Source: an uncultured Paracoccaceae bacterium
Lineage (GTDB): Bacteria > Pseudomonadota > Alphaproteobacteria > Rhodobacterales > Rhodobacteraceae
Length of the DNA stretch: 40,673 nt
Assembly (NCBI GenBank): GCA_947503925.1
Contig: CANNFQ010000020.1
Coordinates: 1 to 40,673 of the forward strand
Direction of reading: 5' to 3'
The notes beneath the pieces are model-generated. The model had not been told where the DNA came from and ran no database searches. It was given only the letters and a program-made list of their open reading frames with translations. How positions within the stretch are numbered: the first letter of the stretch is position 1; every line of letters begins with the position of its first letter. A program made the position numbers and the translations under genes. Shown piece by piece: positions 1 through 7,343 of this stretch.

Positions 1-1
1 C

Positions 2-517
2 GGGGCGTCGCGCCGGTTCCGCATCCTGGCTGTAAACGATGATTGTTGCCGCGAGAACCTGTGCCTGATGGCGGATACCAGCATCTCGGGCAACCCGGGT
101 CGCGCGGGAGCTGGATGCGCTTGTCCGGGTCTATGGAAGGCCCACCAGCATTGTCAGTGACAACGGGACAGAGTTCACCAGTCGCGCGATCCTGAAATGG
201 GCCAACAATAATGATGTGGACAGGCACTACATCGACCCGGGAAAGTCCCAGCAGAATGCCTTCATTGAGTCATTCAACGGCTGCCTGCGCGACGAACTCT
301 TGAACGAGGAGATGTTCGACAGCTTGGAGGACGCCCGCCATAAGCTTGCGTTGTGGCGCTACGACCACAACGACGTGAGGCCGCACTCGTCGATGGCAAA
401 CATGACCCCGCAGAAGCGCGCCGGACGCTTGAGCTAAATGAGGGCTCCGCGCCCGGCGCGCTCGCCCAAACCGAAGACCAGAACTACGAAAACCAGACCC
501 GCAGACTCTCGTTATGA
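2..517 (+). pseudogene. IS3-family transposase (orfB) C-terminal remnant, two frameshifts
   Basis: Integrase-core transposase debris running in from beyond the left edge. Translation gives the typical IS3 OrfB text, including [20 protein letters not shown] and RPHSS, the region around the second and third acidic residues of the DDE domain. The reading frame breaks twice. Near 105-110 there is an extra base after the [15 protein letters not shown] stretch. Near 403 a base is missing after NMTP, so the frame hits TAA at 435. In the restored frame the protein would continue through NEGSAPGALAQ to a TGA at 515-517, the usual C-terminus of this subgroup. The element is therefore dead. It ends about 20 bp before the IS110 remnant on the other strand, which suggests one element inserted into the other or a deletion between them. 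Confidence 0.85.
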
Positions 518-975
518 CTGAGGGAGCCTCGGGGGCAGATCCGACTCACAACGCCACGCAACCATGGTCCCAACCCCAGGACATCCCAGCGGTGCGGTCG
601 CAGGAGGATGACATTTGCGGTCTGCACCGATAGCATCCGCAGATAGTTGTTTCCACGCTTGCTGATCCGGCCAAGGATTGTCCGTCCGCCAGTGCTAAAC
701 TGGCGTGGTACCAATCCGACCCACGCGGCGAAGTCTCGGCCTCGGTCGAACACATCGCCCTTGCCAATGGCGGCAACGATGGCAGTTGAGATCAGCGGAC
801 CAATCCCAGGAATAGTCATGATGTTGGCACTGTTTTCTTCTGACCGGCTGATTGGACCTGTCGCGTTTTTGTGCCGCCCCGAGTGATCAAAGCCAACCAG
901 GTGGAATGTGTCTTTGCCGATGTCGACGCCAATGACAGCGATCTCATCGATACCTTCTGGGGTTTTGGTCTTCAT
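484..975 (-). pseudogene. IS110-family transposase, internally deleted
   Basis: Reads as a single 163-residue frame but joins two non-adjacent parts of an IS110 transposase. Residues 13-36 carry the start of the DEDD catalytic domain (AVIGVDIGKDTFHLVGF). From about residue 52 it jumps to the C-terminal transposase_20 domain (MTIPGIGPLISTAIVAAIG ... FAAWVGLVPRQ ... RISKRGNNYLR). Intact members are about 320-350 residues, so roughly half, including most catalytic acidic residues and the linker, is gone. After about residue 132 the protein loses the family sequence and runs into the end of the neighbouring IS3 remnant. The ATG at 973-975 fits the usual MKTKT-like start. Not expected to be active. 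Confidence 0.85.
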
Positions 976-1308
976 AGCTACTTCTCCTGTTTGCAGAAAA
1001 TAGGCTAAGCCTAACCTGCCGGGCGAAGCAGCCGGTACATCCCATTAGTGACCGGTGCTGCAAGGTGAACGAATGGCTTAGAACCACGCTGAATGGCAAT
1101 TGCGGGTTGTACAGACGGCCAATTTGCGGATATTGGCAGCCTCTGCTCGGAGAAAAGCCGGCATTCACGTAATTCACAACGATTCAAAACCCCAACAACG
1201 CTGTTACCTGATCAGATTGCCCTTTGCAGTTGGATAACCGGCGAGAAGCGACACTCAACGTCAGCAGTTTCTAGGTGGTATGAATTATCGATCCGGTCGG
1301 TTTCTCTC
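976..1308. other. Non-coding stretch, probable IS110 left flank
   Basis: No open frame here resembles a protein on either strand. The first part, about 1013-1060 (GGGCGAAGCAGCCGGTACAT and on), lies directly upstream of the IS110 start and is probably the untranslated left end of that element. The rest, up to the end of the Crp-like gene at 1309, shows no hairpin with a T-run and no promoter I can defend. Confidence 0.4.
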
Positions 1309-2037
1309 TCAGATGATTGGCCTTCGTGCCGGGGTTGTAGTTTCCATTAACGCGATGGCGGCCAACGCCTCAACGTCGTTAATGCGCAGCAATCCGTCCG
1401 CCCATTGGGCCAACTGCTTTGACCGTAGCGACGAGAGCGTTTTGTTGGTGTGAACGAGTGATAGGCCCAAGGCATCTGCCAAGTCTTGTTGTTTGTATGG
1501 GAACTTCATTTCGGCATTGTTGACCAACCCCAAGGCGCGGCCACGTATGAAGATGCGTGACAGCGCCCAGGCCACTGATTGTATCGCGTTGCGTTGGCCC
1601 AAAGTTGATATCGCCTCCCCCAAAAAATGTTCCTCGACTGCGGCCAGCCATGTCAGTGAAAAGGCTCGTTCGGGGCGGTCTTTGAAGAATGTCCAAATCT
1701 CGGATCTGTCAAAGACACAGAGGGTCATTTTGGTTGTTGCTTCGACCGAATGGCCCATTTCGCCCATGACAGCGGCTTGCAGACCTATGAAATCACCGGG
1801 AAGAATCAGGTTTACCACCTGCCGTTTTCCGTTTGGGAGCAGCTTGTAGCGCAGCCCCATGCCATGCAAAGCGGTATACAGTTGGGGGCTGTTTGATCCT
1901 TCCATCAAAATGGGCGTGCCTGCATCGACAACAAGTTCACCTGCCTTGAAACGCTGCATGAAGCGTAGGTCTTCGGCGCTCATATCCTCGAAAATATCTC
2001 TACGCCGCAACGGGCAGTTTTCGCATTTTGTCGCCAA
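1309..2037 (-). CDS. Crp/Fnr-family transcriptional regulator
   Basis: A 242-residue DNA-binding regulator. Residues about 25-140 form a cyclic-nucleotide-binding-type beta-roll (LPNGKRQVVNLILPGDFIG). Residues about 150-220 form a Crp-type winged helix with recognition segment QQDLADALGLSLVHTNKTL. There is an N-terminal CxxC (Cys5, Cys8; CENCPLR), but the further cysteines needed for an FNR [4Fe-4S] cluster are absent. I therefore do not call it Fnr and the effector is unknown. It is divergent from the degenerate receiver gene at 2120 across an 82 bp gap, and IS debris lies just downstream. Relatives are common in Rhodobacteraceae as stress or redox regulators. The family call is firm, the role inferred. 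Confidence 0.88.
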   Translation of the reverse strand: MATKCENCPLRRRDIFEDMSAEDLRFMQRFKAGELVVDAGTPILMEGSNSPQLYTALHGMGLRYKLLPNGKRQVVNLILPGDFIGLQAAVMGEMGHSVEATTKMTLCVFDRSEIWTFFKDRPERAFSLTWLAAVEEHFLGEAISTLGQRNAIQSVAWALSRIFIRGRALGLVNNAEMKFPYKQQDLADALGLSLVHTNKTLSSLRSKQLAQWADGLLRINDVEALAAIALMETTTPARRPII

Positions 2038-2119
2038 TTTCTCGCTCCCCCTATGTCATAGATTAATGCCGTTCCTTCGCCGTGTCGTTAACATCTTTCG
2101 AAGGATCGTGAGGTGAGCC

Positions 2120-2491
2120 GTGTGCAAAACATTCGTTGTTGTCGAACCGGACCCGGTTGTTGGTCTGGATTTGGTTGAGATGCTCCGGTCGGCCTATCCG
2201 AAATGCGATGTTGTCGTGCTTGGATCGTTGTTGGACGCTTTGGGACAACTGCAGGCGACGGGTGCTGGTGCTTGTGTCCTGATCAACAGTGCTGCCGCCG
2301 CCGACCGGTCGCTTGTCATGCTGCATGATGTGGTTGTGCGCGGTGGCCAGGTTGTGTTTATAGGTCGTCAGCCTGATATCGACTTTCCGGCCACCGTTGT
2401 GGAAACGCCGTTCACATCGGCAATGATCATGAATGCGCTCTTGCCGATCCGGTGCGATCAGCCCGAGCACCAGCCTGCAGGCCATACATGA
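2120..2491 (+). CDS. Degenerate receiver-domain protein (pseudo-receiver)
   Basis: A 123-residue stand-alone protein with the fold pattern of a response-regulator receiver: VVVEPDP after strand 1, an alternating strand/helix pattern, and a late TPFT. The acidic pair survives as Glu9/Asp11. The phospho-acceptor position is Asn56 (ACVLINSA, where LLD is normal), and the conserved Lys of the KPF motif is Thr (ETPFTS). It is thus unlikely to be phosphorylated in the normal way and may act as a binding module. The start is GTG at 2120, preceded by GAGGTGA. It is convergent with the Holin-X gene and overlaps its last 65 bp. Alternative: a neutrally decaying receiver gene. Confidence 0.7.
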   Translation: MCKTFVVVEPDPVVGLDLVEMLRSAYPKCDVVVLGSLLDALGQLQATGAGACVLINSAAAADRSLVMLHDVVVRGGQVVFIGRQPDIDFPATVVETPFTSAMIMNALLPIRCDQPEHQPAGHT

Positions 2492-2774
2492 ACGCCTGAA
2501 CGATCGGCGGTCCTTCGCCATGCGTTTCTGTTGTGGCGTTGCGCATCTCCGGCTTGTCATCCGATTGCGTACTGAGGCCGACGAGGATTAAACCGATACC
2601 CAGATACAGGCCTGCAAAAATCGCTGCTGTTAACTGAACACCGACAAGCGGCAGAAGCGCAAGCCAGCCTGCGACGGTCAAAAAGCCAGTCCCGACGATG
2701 CAGAGTAGCAGGCCCCCCGTCAGAAGGCCCGCGCGTTTCGCGGTGGTTGCCACTTTCTTTTGAATCCCGAACAT
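2427..2774 (-). CDS. Holin-X / phage-holin-superfamily-III-like membrane protein
   Basis: A 115-residue small membrane protein. It has a basic N-terminus (QKKVATTAKRAG) and two predicted membrane helices, about residues 16-40 (GLLTGGLLLCIVGTGFLTVA) and 45-67 (VGVQLTAAIFAGLYLGIGLI), followed by a hydrophilic tail. This is the pattern of the Holin-X family often found beside YqjD/DUF883 genes. It starts only 3 bp after the stop of the DUF883 gene and is therefore its operon partner, under the EcfG-type promoter at 3139-3163. Its 3' end overlaps the convergent receiver gene. The function is probably membrane-associated stress protection, but that is inference from context. Confidence 0.75.
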   Translation of the reverse strand: MFGIQKKVATTAKRAGLLTGGLLLCIVGTGFLTVAGWLALLPLVGVQLTAAIFAGLYLGIGLILVGLSTQSDDKPEMRNATTETHGEGPPIVQAFMYGLQAGARADRTGSARAHS

Positions 2775-2777
2775 CGG

Positions 2778-3107
2778 CTATTTCCGGCTGCCCATGAAGC
2801 CAACCAGAAACCCGAGGCCAGCGGCGATACCAAGCGCTGTTGCAGGCTGGCTGCGGATGAAATCATTGGCCTGCCCCTGCAACTCGGCGGCCTGCTGCCT
2901 TGCCGCTTGGGCCTGATCAGCGGTCTTGTCGCGGGCATCTGCCATCTTGTCTTTTGCTGCTGTGATAGCCTCATCACCCTTTGCGCGGCTCAGGTCGGCG
3001 ATTGTTTGTGTTAGCGCGCTCAGATCCTCGCGCAATACCTCAATCTGGTCGCTCACGTCAGAAACTGCAGCGCCATTGGTTTTTCCTTGCGAAGCTTTCG
3101 TAGCCAT
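2778..3107 (-). CDS. DUF883 / YqjD-ElaB-like membrane-anchored protein
   Basis: A 109-residue protein in the style of YqjD/ElaB, inner-membrane proteins known to bind ribosomes in stationary phase in enterics. It has a long charged amphipathic region with heptad character (residues about 20-80, DALSALTQTIADL-like, AKDKMADARDKTADQAQAA). A glycine-rich C-terminal membrane anchor ends in GFMGSRK. The start at 3107 (MATKASQ) was chosen over an in-frame upstream start because AAGGAG sits just upstream. It is the first gene of a two-gene unit with the Holin-X gene and has a perfect EcfG-type promoter upstream. Confidence 0.82.
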   Translation of the reverse strand: MATKASQGKTNGAAVSDVSDQIEVLREDLSALTQTIADLSRAKGDEAITAAKDKMADARDKTADQAQAARQQAAELQGQANDFIRSQPATALGIAAGLGFLVGFMGSRK

Positions 3108-3138
3108 TGTTTTTCTCCTTTTGGTCATCTGACGCCCC

Positions 3139-3163
3139 AACGCATGAATGACGAACCCGTTCC
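3139..3163 (-). promoter_or_regulatory. EcfG-type promoter for DUF883 / Holin-X unit
   Basis: On the minus strand it reads GGAAC, 16 bases, CGTT, an exact match to the known alphaproteobacterial EcfG consensus (GGAAC-N16/17-CGTT). The -10 element ends about 30 bp before the ATG at 3107, which leaves room for a short leader. Confidence 0.8.
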
Positions 3164-3188
3164 ATAGAAAATCATCAAAAAAAAAATC

Positions 3189-3214
3189 GGAACCAGATCA
3201 GGTATGTGCTGGTT
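3189..3214 (+). promoter_or_regulatory. EcfG-type promoter for DUF1328-dps
   Basis: GGAAC, 17 bases, GGTT, with one mismatch in the -10 element. It lies 58 bp upstream of the DUF1328 start and 26 bp from the divergent EcfG site at 3139-3163, so both sides of this intergenic region carry the signal. Confidence 0.65.
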
Positions 3215-3271
3215 AGTGGGGCAGAACGCGTCGCAATTTGTGGCGCAAAACATGATAGAAGGAGCAAATAA

Positions 3272-3433
3272 ATGCTTTATTATGCGCTGGTATTTTTGGT
3301 CGTCGCTTTAGTGGCTGCCGTTTTTGGTTTCGGCGGGATCGCGTCTGCGTCAGCCGGCATCGCGCAGATCCTGTTCTTCGTTTTCCTAGTATTGTTCATC
3401 GTGACGCTGATCGCGCGCGCCGTCCGTAGCTAA
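3272..3433 (+). CDS. DUF1328 small membrane protein
   Basis: A 53-residue membrane protein, [20 protein letters not shown] at the start and ending in LIARAVRS. Two hydrophobic helices with a conserved FGFGGIA turn are diagnostic of DUF1328 (YtjA-like). The start ATG is preceded by AAGGAGC. It lies 33 bp before dps in the same direction, and an EcfG-type promoter is upstream. Genes of this family are frequently general-stress-induced in alphaproteobacteria. The molecular role is unknown. Confidence 0.85.
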   Translation: MLYYALVFLVVALVAAVFGFGGIASASAGIAQILFFVFLVLFIVTLIARAVRS

Positions 3434-3466
3434 GCACCAGATACGATCAGAACAAAGGAGATAACC

Positions 3467-3964
3467 ATGACACAATCACTTAGCGTTGTTGCCCGACCGA
3501 AAGAAATCTCGTCCGGTGTGAAGCAACCCGAAACCATCGCAGAGGGTCTGACAAATGTATTGGCAGACACCTACCGCCTGACCTTCAAAACTCACGCATT
3601 TCATTGGAATGTTGAGGGGCCGTTGTTCTATTCGATCCACAATCTGACCGAAGAACAATACGAAGACATGTTCGCCGCCGCAGATGATCTGGCCGAACGC
3701 ATCCGCGCCGTCGGTCAAATGGCACCGATGACAATGGCGGAAATTGTCGGAAACTCGGTCATCGAAGACACCGACCCAGCACCAAGTGCAGGTGAGATGT
3801 GTAAGCTGCTAGCGCAGGATCACGAACGCTTGGCGCACCGCTTGCGCGCATTGATCAAGGTTGCTGGTGAGCAAAACGACCCGGTAACCGAGGACCTGGC
3901 CACCGCACGGTCTGCTTTTCACGAGAAAGCGGCCTGGATGCTCAAAGCCCTTACCGCACAATAG
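3467..3964 (+). CDS. dps: Dps-family DNA-protection / ferritin-like protein
   Basis: A 165-residue four-helix-bundle protein that would form a dodecamer, oxidise Fe(II) with peroxide and store the mineral, protecting DNA. The Dps signature is clear: KTHAFHWNVEGPLF, with His43, His46 and Trp47, then HNLTEEQYEDMFAAADDLAERI, supplying inter-subunit ferroxidase ligands (His58, Glu62, Asp73 and Glu77 region). A start at 3467 follows AAAGGAG. It is downstream of DUF1328 and closed by a strong terminator at 3971-4002. It has no separate EcfG site, so it is probably read from the promoter at 3189. Confidence 0.93.
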   Translation: MTQSLSVVARPKEISSGVKQPETIAEGLTNVLADTYRLTFKTHAFHWNVEGPLFYSIHNLTEEQYEDMFAAADDLAERIRAVGQMAPMTMAEIVGNSVIEDTDPAPSAGEMCKLLAQDHERLAHRLRALIKVAGEQNDPVTEDLATARSAFHEKAAWMLKALTAQ

Positions 3965-3970
3965 CGAGCT

Positions 3971-4002
3971 GCCCTGCTGGCCGAAGACCAGCAGGGCTTT
4001 TT
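3971..4002 (+). terminator. Rho-independent terminator after dps
   Basis: A perfect 10 bp stem, GCCCTGCTGG / CCAGCAGGGC, with a 7-base loop and five Ts immediately after. It separates dps from the convergent phyR gene, whose stop lies 4 bp further on. Confidence 0.92.
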
Positions 4003-4006
4003 CATA

Positions 4007-4816
4007 TCAGGTCTTGAGCGTCGCGGTTGACGCAAAGAACATGGCTTGACTAACTGCCGACTGCACCTGTGCTTCGTGAAATGGTTTTGAAATAAGAAAC
4101 GCGGGCTCTGGCCGGTCGCCAGTCAAAAGCCGTTCAGGGAAGGCGGTGATGAAGATAACGGGCACATCCATCATCCCCAACAGGTCATTCACCGCGTCAA
4201 TCCCCGATGAGTTATCAGCGAGCTGGATATCGGCGAGGATCAGATCAACTTCGCTTTCTTTGCCCAAGGCTAGGGCTTCCTTGTGCGTCCGCGCGACGCC
4301 CGTCACGTCGTGCCCCAGGCCGCTGACAATCGCTGTTAGATCCGCCGCAATGATGGGTTCATCTTCAATGATCATGACGCGCCCTTTGACACTGTTTGCC
4401 AGTTCTTCGTTGGCGGCACTGATCAAACGGCGTACTTCGTCCACTTCGACATCCATAATCTTTGATATGTGATCAAGGCTGAATTCCTCGATCGTGCGCA
4501 ACAACAGCGCCTCGCGGGAGTTGGCAGTTAGTTTGGCCAGAAGTCCTTGGGCGCGCGCGCGGAAGCTGTCATCGGATTCGGCAAACTGTTGACCGGAACT
4601 GGTCCATATCGCGTGGAAGCATTTGAAAAGATTGACCTTCACGGGGTCACTATTGTCAAATGGTGACCGGTCTTTCAGGATCACCTCAAGCGTGGCAACT
4701 GTGTATTTGTCACCGCGCGCCTGTGATCCGGTCAGCGCACGTGTGTAGCGCCGCAGGTACGGGAGTTCCGCCGCGATGAGATCGGAAAAATTTTCCTCCA
4801 CGACTGTATCATTCAT
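4007..4816 (-). CDS. phyR: PhyR-type general stress response regulator (sigma-like + receiver)
   Basis: A 269-residue anti-anti-sigma factor. Residues about 10-135 resemble an ECF sigma factor (sigma2- and sigma4-like: LPYLRRYTRALTGS ... SREALLLRTIEEFSLDHI). Residues about 145-265 are a receiver domain with acidic residues Glu151-Asp152-Glu153, phospho-acceptor Asp196 (ILADIQL), Thr224 and Lys244 (SKPF). In the known mechanism phosphorylated PhyR binds NepR through the sigma-like domain and frees EcfG. It is divergent from nepR-ecfG, with which it shares an overlapping double EcfG-type promoter, so positive feedback is expected. The start ATG at 4814-4816 is the only sensible one. Confidence 0.95.
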   Translation of the reverse strand: MNDTVVEENFSDLIAAELPYLRRYTRALTGSQARGDKYTVATLEVILKDRSPFDNSDPVKVNLFKCFHAIWTSSGQQFAESDDSFRARAQGLLAKLTANSREALLLRTIEEFSLDHISKIMDVEVDEVRRLISAANEELANSVKGRVMIIEDEPIIAADLTAIVSGLGHDVTGVARTHKEALALGKESEVDLILADIQLADNSSGIDAVNDLLGMMDVPVIFITAFPERLLTGDRPEPAFLISKPFHEAQVQSAVSQAMFFASTATLKT

Positions 4817-4842
4817 TTTTTGACCTATTTTTGTTTATTCTG

Positions 4843-4868
4843 GGAACCAAACGCAGGGCAGCCCAGTT
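4843..4868 (+). promoter_or_regulatory. EcfG-type promoter for nepR-ecfG operon
   Basis: GGAAC, 17 bases, AGTT (one mismatch in the -10), ending 50 bp before the nepR ATG at 4919. It overlaps the minus-strand phyR promoter almost completely. Autoregulation of ecfG is known in this system. Confidence 0.65.
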
Positions 4869-4874
4869 AGTTCC
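4850..4874 (-). promoter_or_regulatory. EcfG-type promoter for phyR
   Basis: The minus strand reads GGAAC, 16 bases, CGTT, a perfect consensus match, 34 bp before the phyR ATG. It is interleaved with the plus-strand nepR promoter at 4843-4868, so the two divergent units compete for or share one holoenzyme footprint. Confidence 0.8.
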
Positions 4875-4918
4875 GGGAGTGTGTGTATTTTGTTGATGAA
4901 ATGAGGCGCGGAAAACGA

Positions 4919-5086
4919 ATGGCAAGTCAAGAAGACCCGAAGAAGGCGCGGATCGCCAAATATATCGACGAAAACCTCAAGCAGGTCTTTGCCGATCTTG
5001 AGGGTGATGACATGCCTGATCAGATCGTCGATCTTCTGTCCGTTCTACGGGCGCAAGATGAAGAGCTGAAGGCCACCAAAAAATGA
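4919..5086 (+). CDS. nepR: NepR-type anti-sigma factor
   Basis: A 55-residue protein that binds EcfG and is displaced by phosphorylated PhyR. The family core, IDENLKQVFADL followed by PDQIVDLLSVLR, supplies the two helices that clamp sigma2 and sigma4 or the PhyR sigma-like domain. The ATG at 4919 (MASQEDP) is preferred; an upstream in-frame GTG at 4883 would add 12 residues not typical of the family. The stop overlaps the ecfG start by 4 bp (ATGA), implying translational coupling of sigma and anti-sigma. Confidence 0.92.
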   Translation: MASQEDPKKARIAKYIDENLKQVFADLEGDDMPDQIVDLLSVLRAQDEELKATKK

Positions 5087-5637
5087 GTGACCTTGATCCC
5101 AAGGACGAGCTGGTGACGCATTTGCCAGCGCTGCGCGCATTTGCGCTTAGCCTGACGCGCAACCGTGCCGCTGCTGATGACATGATGCAGGATACCGTTT
5201 TGAAAGCGTGGTCGAACATGGATAAGTTCACGCCGGGCACCAACATGCGCGCGTGGCTCTTCACGATTTTGCGCAACAATTTCTATACCAGTCGCCGCAA
5301 ACTGAACCGCGAGGTCGCAGATATCGACAATGTTTTTTCCGACAAGATGTCGGTCAAACCCGATCACGATGGGCGTCTGCAGATGATGGATTTCAAGGAA
5401 GCGTTTGATCAGCTCCCTGACGAACAACGCGAGGCGCTGATTTTGGTTGGCGTGTCCGGTTTCTCTTATGAAGATGCGGGCAACATGTGTGGCGTGGCAA
5501 CGGGCACCATGAAAAGCCGCGTCAACAGGGCGCGTAACCGACTGACCGAATTGCTGCATCTTGATGAGGACGAAGCATTAGAACTGACCGACAGCGCCAC
5601 CATGGCTGTGGTGGGTAGCCCGGGATTGCCATCTTGA
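5083..5637 (+). CDS. ecfG: EcfG-type ECF sigma factor of the general stress response
   Basis: A 184-residue ECF sigma factor. Sigma2 covers about residues 12-75 (LPALRAFALSLTRN ... ADDMMQDTVLKAW ... MRAWLFTILRN). Sigma4 covers about residues 105-160 (LPDEQREALILVGVSGFSYEDAG ... MKSRVNRARNRL). Together with the adjacent phyR and nepR this is the GSR sigma. It would recognise GGAAC / CGTT promoters, ten of which are found in this window. It overlaps nepR by 4 bp and its own TGA overlaps a TTG start for the downstream kinase. Confidence 0.95.
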   Translation: MSDLDPKDELVTHLPALRAFALSLTRNRAAADDMMQDTVLKAWSNMDKFTPGTNMRAWLFTILRNNFYTSRRKLNREVADIDNVFSDKMSVKPDHDGRLQMMDFKEAFDQLPDEQREALILVGVSGFSYEDAGNMCGVATGTMKSRVNRARNRLTELLHLDEDEALELTDSATMAVVGSPGLPS

Positions 5638-7343
5638 ATAACAGTAGGTGGTATAACAGCCTGCGCATCCAGATTGTCCTGTTGATGACCCTCGCGCTTT
5701 TCCCGCTGGGCGCGGTGGCAATCTATCAGACAAGCCGCGTGGCAACGGAGGCCGCGCGGAATGCGGAGTTGGCCCTGCTGGCACTGACAGGTCGTGCAGC
5801 AAAGACAGAAGAGTTGATCATCGAGCGGGCCTTGGGCGCCGCTCAGCTACTTGCGGCGATGGCGGGTGACTATATCGACGATCCGGAGAAATGTGCCGCC
5901 GACTTGATGCGTTTTGTCGAAAGTGATGAACATTACAGTTTCGTCGGCCTTCTGCCGCTGTCCGGTCAAATGACCTGCGCATCATCAAGGATCGCCTATG
6001 ACTTTTCCGGATTTCCGGACTTTGCAGAAACGATGGCCGCGCAAGAGCGTACCATCGTCGTTAACGCCAATGCGCCCCTAAGCGGGACATCCGTCTTCAT
6101 TATTTCAGAACCATTCTTCATCGATGCCGCTTTTGCTGGTTTCATTTCAATATCGGTCCCGCATGTTGGCCTGCCGGAGACTCCGGCGAACCTTGTCGAA
6201 CTTGGGCTTGTTGAATTGATCACGTTCAACGAAAATGGCGACATCCTGACAGCACGGTCCAACATCGAAACGGCGGATCGGGAACTGCCGTTGGGCCGCG
6301 ATATTACCCAATTATCGTTGTCAGGCGTTGCATTTCAGGGCGAAAATCAGCTTAGACAAAAACGCGTCTATACAGTCATGCCAATCGAAGGCAGCCCAGC
6401 AAGTGTAATGGGTGTGTGGGAGGGTGAGAACCTGTTGGTTAGCACAATTGCGGCCGCGCTACGCCCTGCGATTTTTCCGGTTTTGATGTGGTTGGCCAGC
6501 ATGTCGGTGGCAATGCTGTCGATCTATACGTTGGTGCTACGTCACATTGTCCGCCTGCGTCGCAACATGAACGATTTTGCCGATAATCGAAATATTGACG
6601 CAGTCAGTAATCAGGTTTCAATGCCGAATGAGCTGAAGGCGCTGAACGACAATTTCTTGCGTATGACAAATGAGATCATGCAAGACGAGGCGCAGTTGGA
6701 GGACGCCTTGCGCGCGAAGAATGTGCTGGTCAAAGAGGTCCATCACCGGGTCAAGAACAACCTGCAGCTTATTTCATCGATCATGAACATGCAGATCCGG
6801 GCAGCCGAACATCAAGAGACAAAAACAGTCCTGTCAAGGTTGCAGGACCGCGTTCTGAGTCTCGCCACGATCCACCGCGATCTTTATCAATCGCAGAATG
6901 GTGGTATGGTCGAGGTCGGCGCGCTGATATCGGAAGTCGTACAGAATTCTGTCGAGGTCGCGGTGTCCTTCGAAGATGACGTCGATGTGCAAAAGGATAT
7001 TGATCGAATCCTCTTATATCCTGATCAAGCTGTTCCGCTTTCTCTGATGGTGGCTGAGGCGATGACCAATGCAATGAAATATATAGGTGCGCCAGAGGGG
7101 CAGAAAAAGTGGGTCAGGGTGACACTCAAGCAGAACCCAGGCGATGTGGATTGTTTGTTGACATTAAGCAATTCAATTGGCTCTGGCCGGAATGCTGAAA
7201 GTACTGGTCTTGGTGGTCAGTTGATCAATGCGTTTGCGATTCAGCTAGGCGGTGATTTGCAAACGGATGAAAAGACCGAAAGCTACACGATGAGCGTGCA
7301 TTTCACCGCAGCAGAGTTTGAACCCGAACAGCGTGATTACTGA
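5634..7343 (+). CDS. Membrane sensor histidine kinase, HisKA_2 type (candidate GSR kinase)
   Basis: A 569-residue kinase. A first membrane helix spans about residues 11-31 and a second about 277-302, enclosing an extracytoplasmic sensor region of about 240 residues with two Cys. A short linker follows, then the HisKA_2 dimerisation box EVHHRVKNNLQLISS (phospho-acceptor His370/371). A HATPase domain has an N-box PLSLMVAEAMTNAMKY and a G-box STGLGGQLI. This kinase class is the one that feeds PhyR in other alphaproteobacteria (PhyK-like). The TTG start overlaps the ecfG stop (TTGA), so it is co-translated with the sigma factor. The assignment as PhyR kinase is inference from class and operon. 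Confidence 0.88.
   Translation: MNNSRWYNSLRIQIVLLMTLALFPLGAVAIYQTSRVATEAARNAELALLALTGRAAKTEELIIERALGAAQLLAAMAGDYIDDPEKCAADLMRFVESDEHYSFVGLLPLSGQMTCASSRIAYDFSGFPDFAETMAAQERTIVVNANAPLSGTSVFIISEPFFIDAAFAGFISISVPHVGLPETPANLVELGLVELITFNENGDILTARSNIETADRELPLGRDITQLSLSGVAFQGENQLRQKRVYTVMPIEGSPASVMGVWEGENLLVSTIAAALRPAIFPVLMWLASMSVAMLSIYTLVLRHIVRLRRNMNDFADNRNIDAVSNQVSMPNELKALNDNFLRMTNEIMQDEAQLEDALRAKNVLVKEVHHRVKNNLQLISSIMNMQIRAAEHQETKTVLSRLQDRVLSLATIHRDLYQSQNGGMVEVGALISEVVQNSVEVAVSFEDDVDVQKDIDRILLYPDQAVPLSLMVAEAMTNAMKYIGAPEGQKKWVRVTLKQNPGDVDCLLTLSNSIGSGRNAESTGLGGQLINAFAIQLGGDLQTDEKTESYTMSVHFTAAEFEPEQRDY

Noticed and set aside
1309..2037. Calling the Crp-family regulator Fnr/FnrL because of its N-terminal CxxC
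   Set aside because: Only two N-terminal cysteines; the set needed for a [4Fe-4S] cluster is missing.
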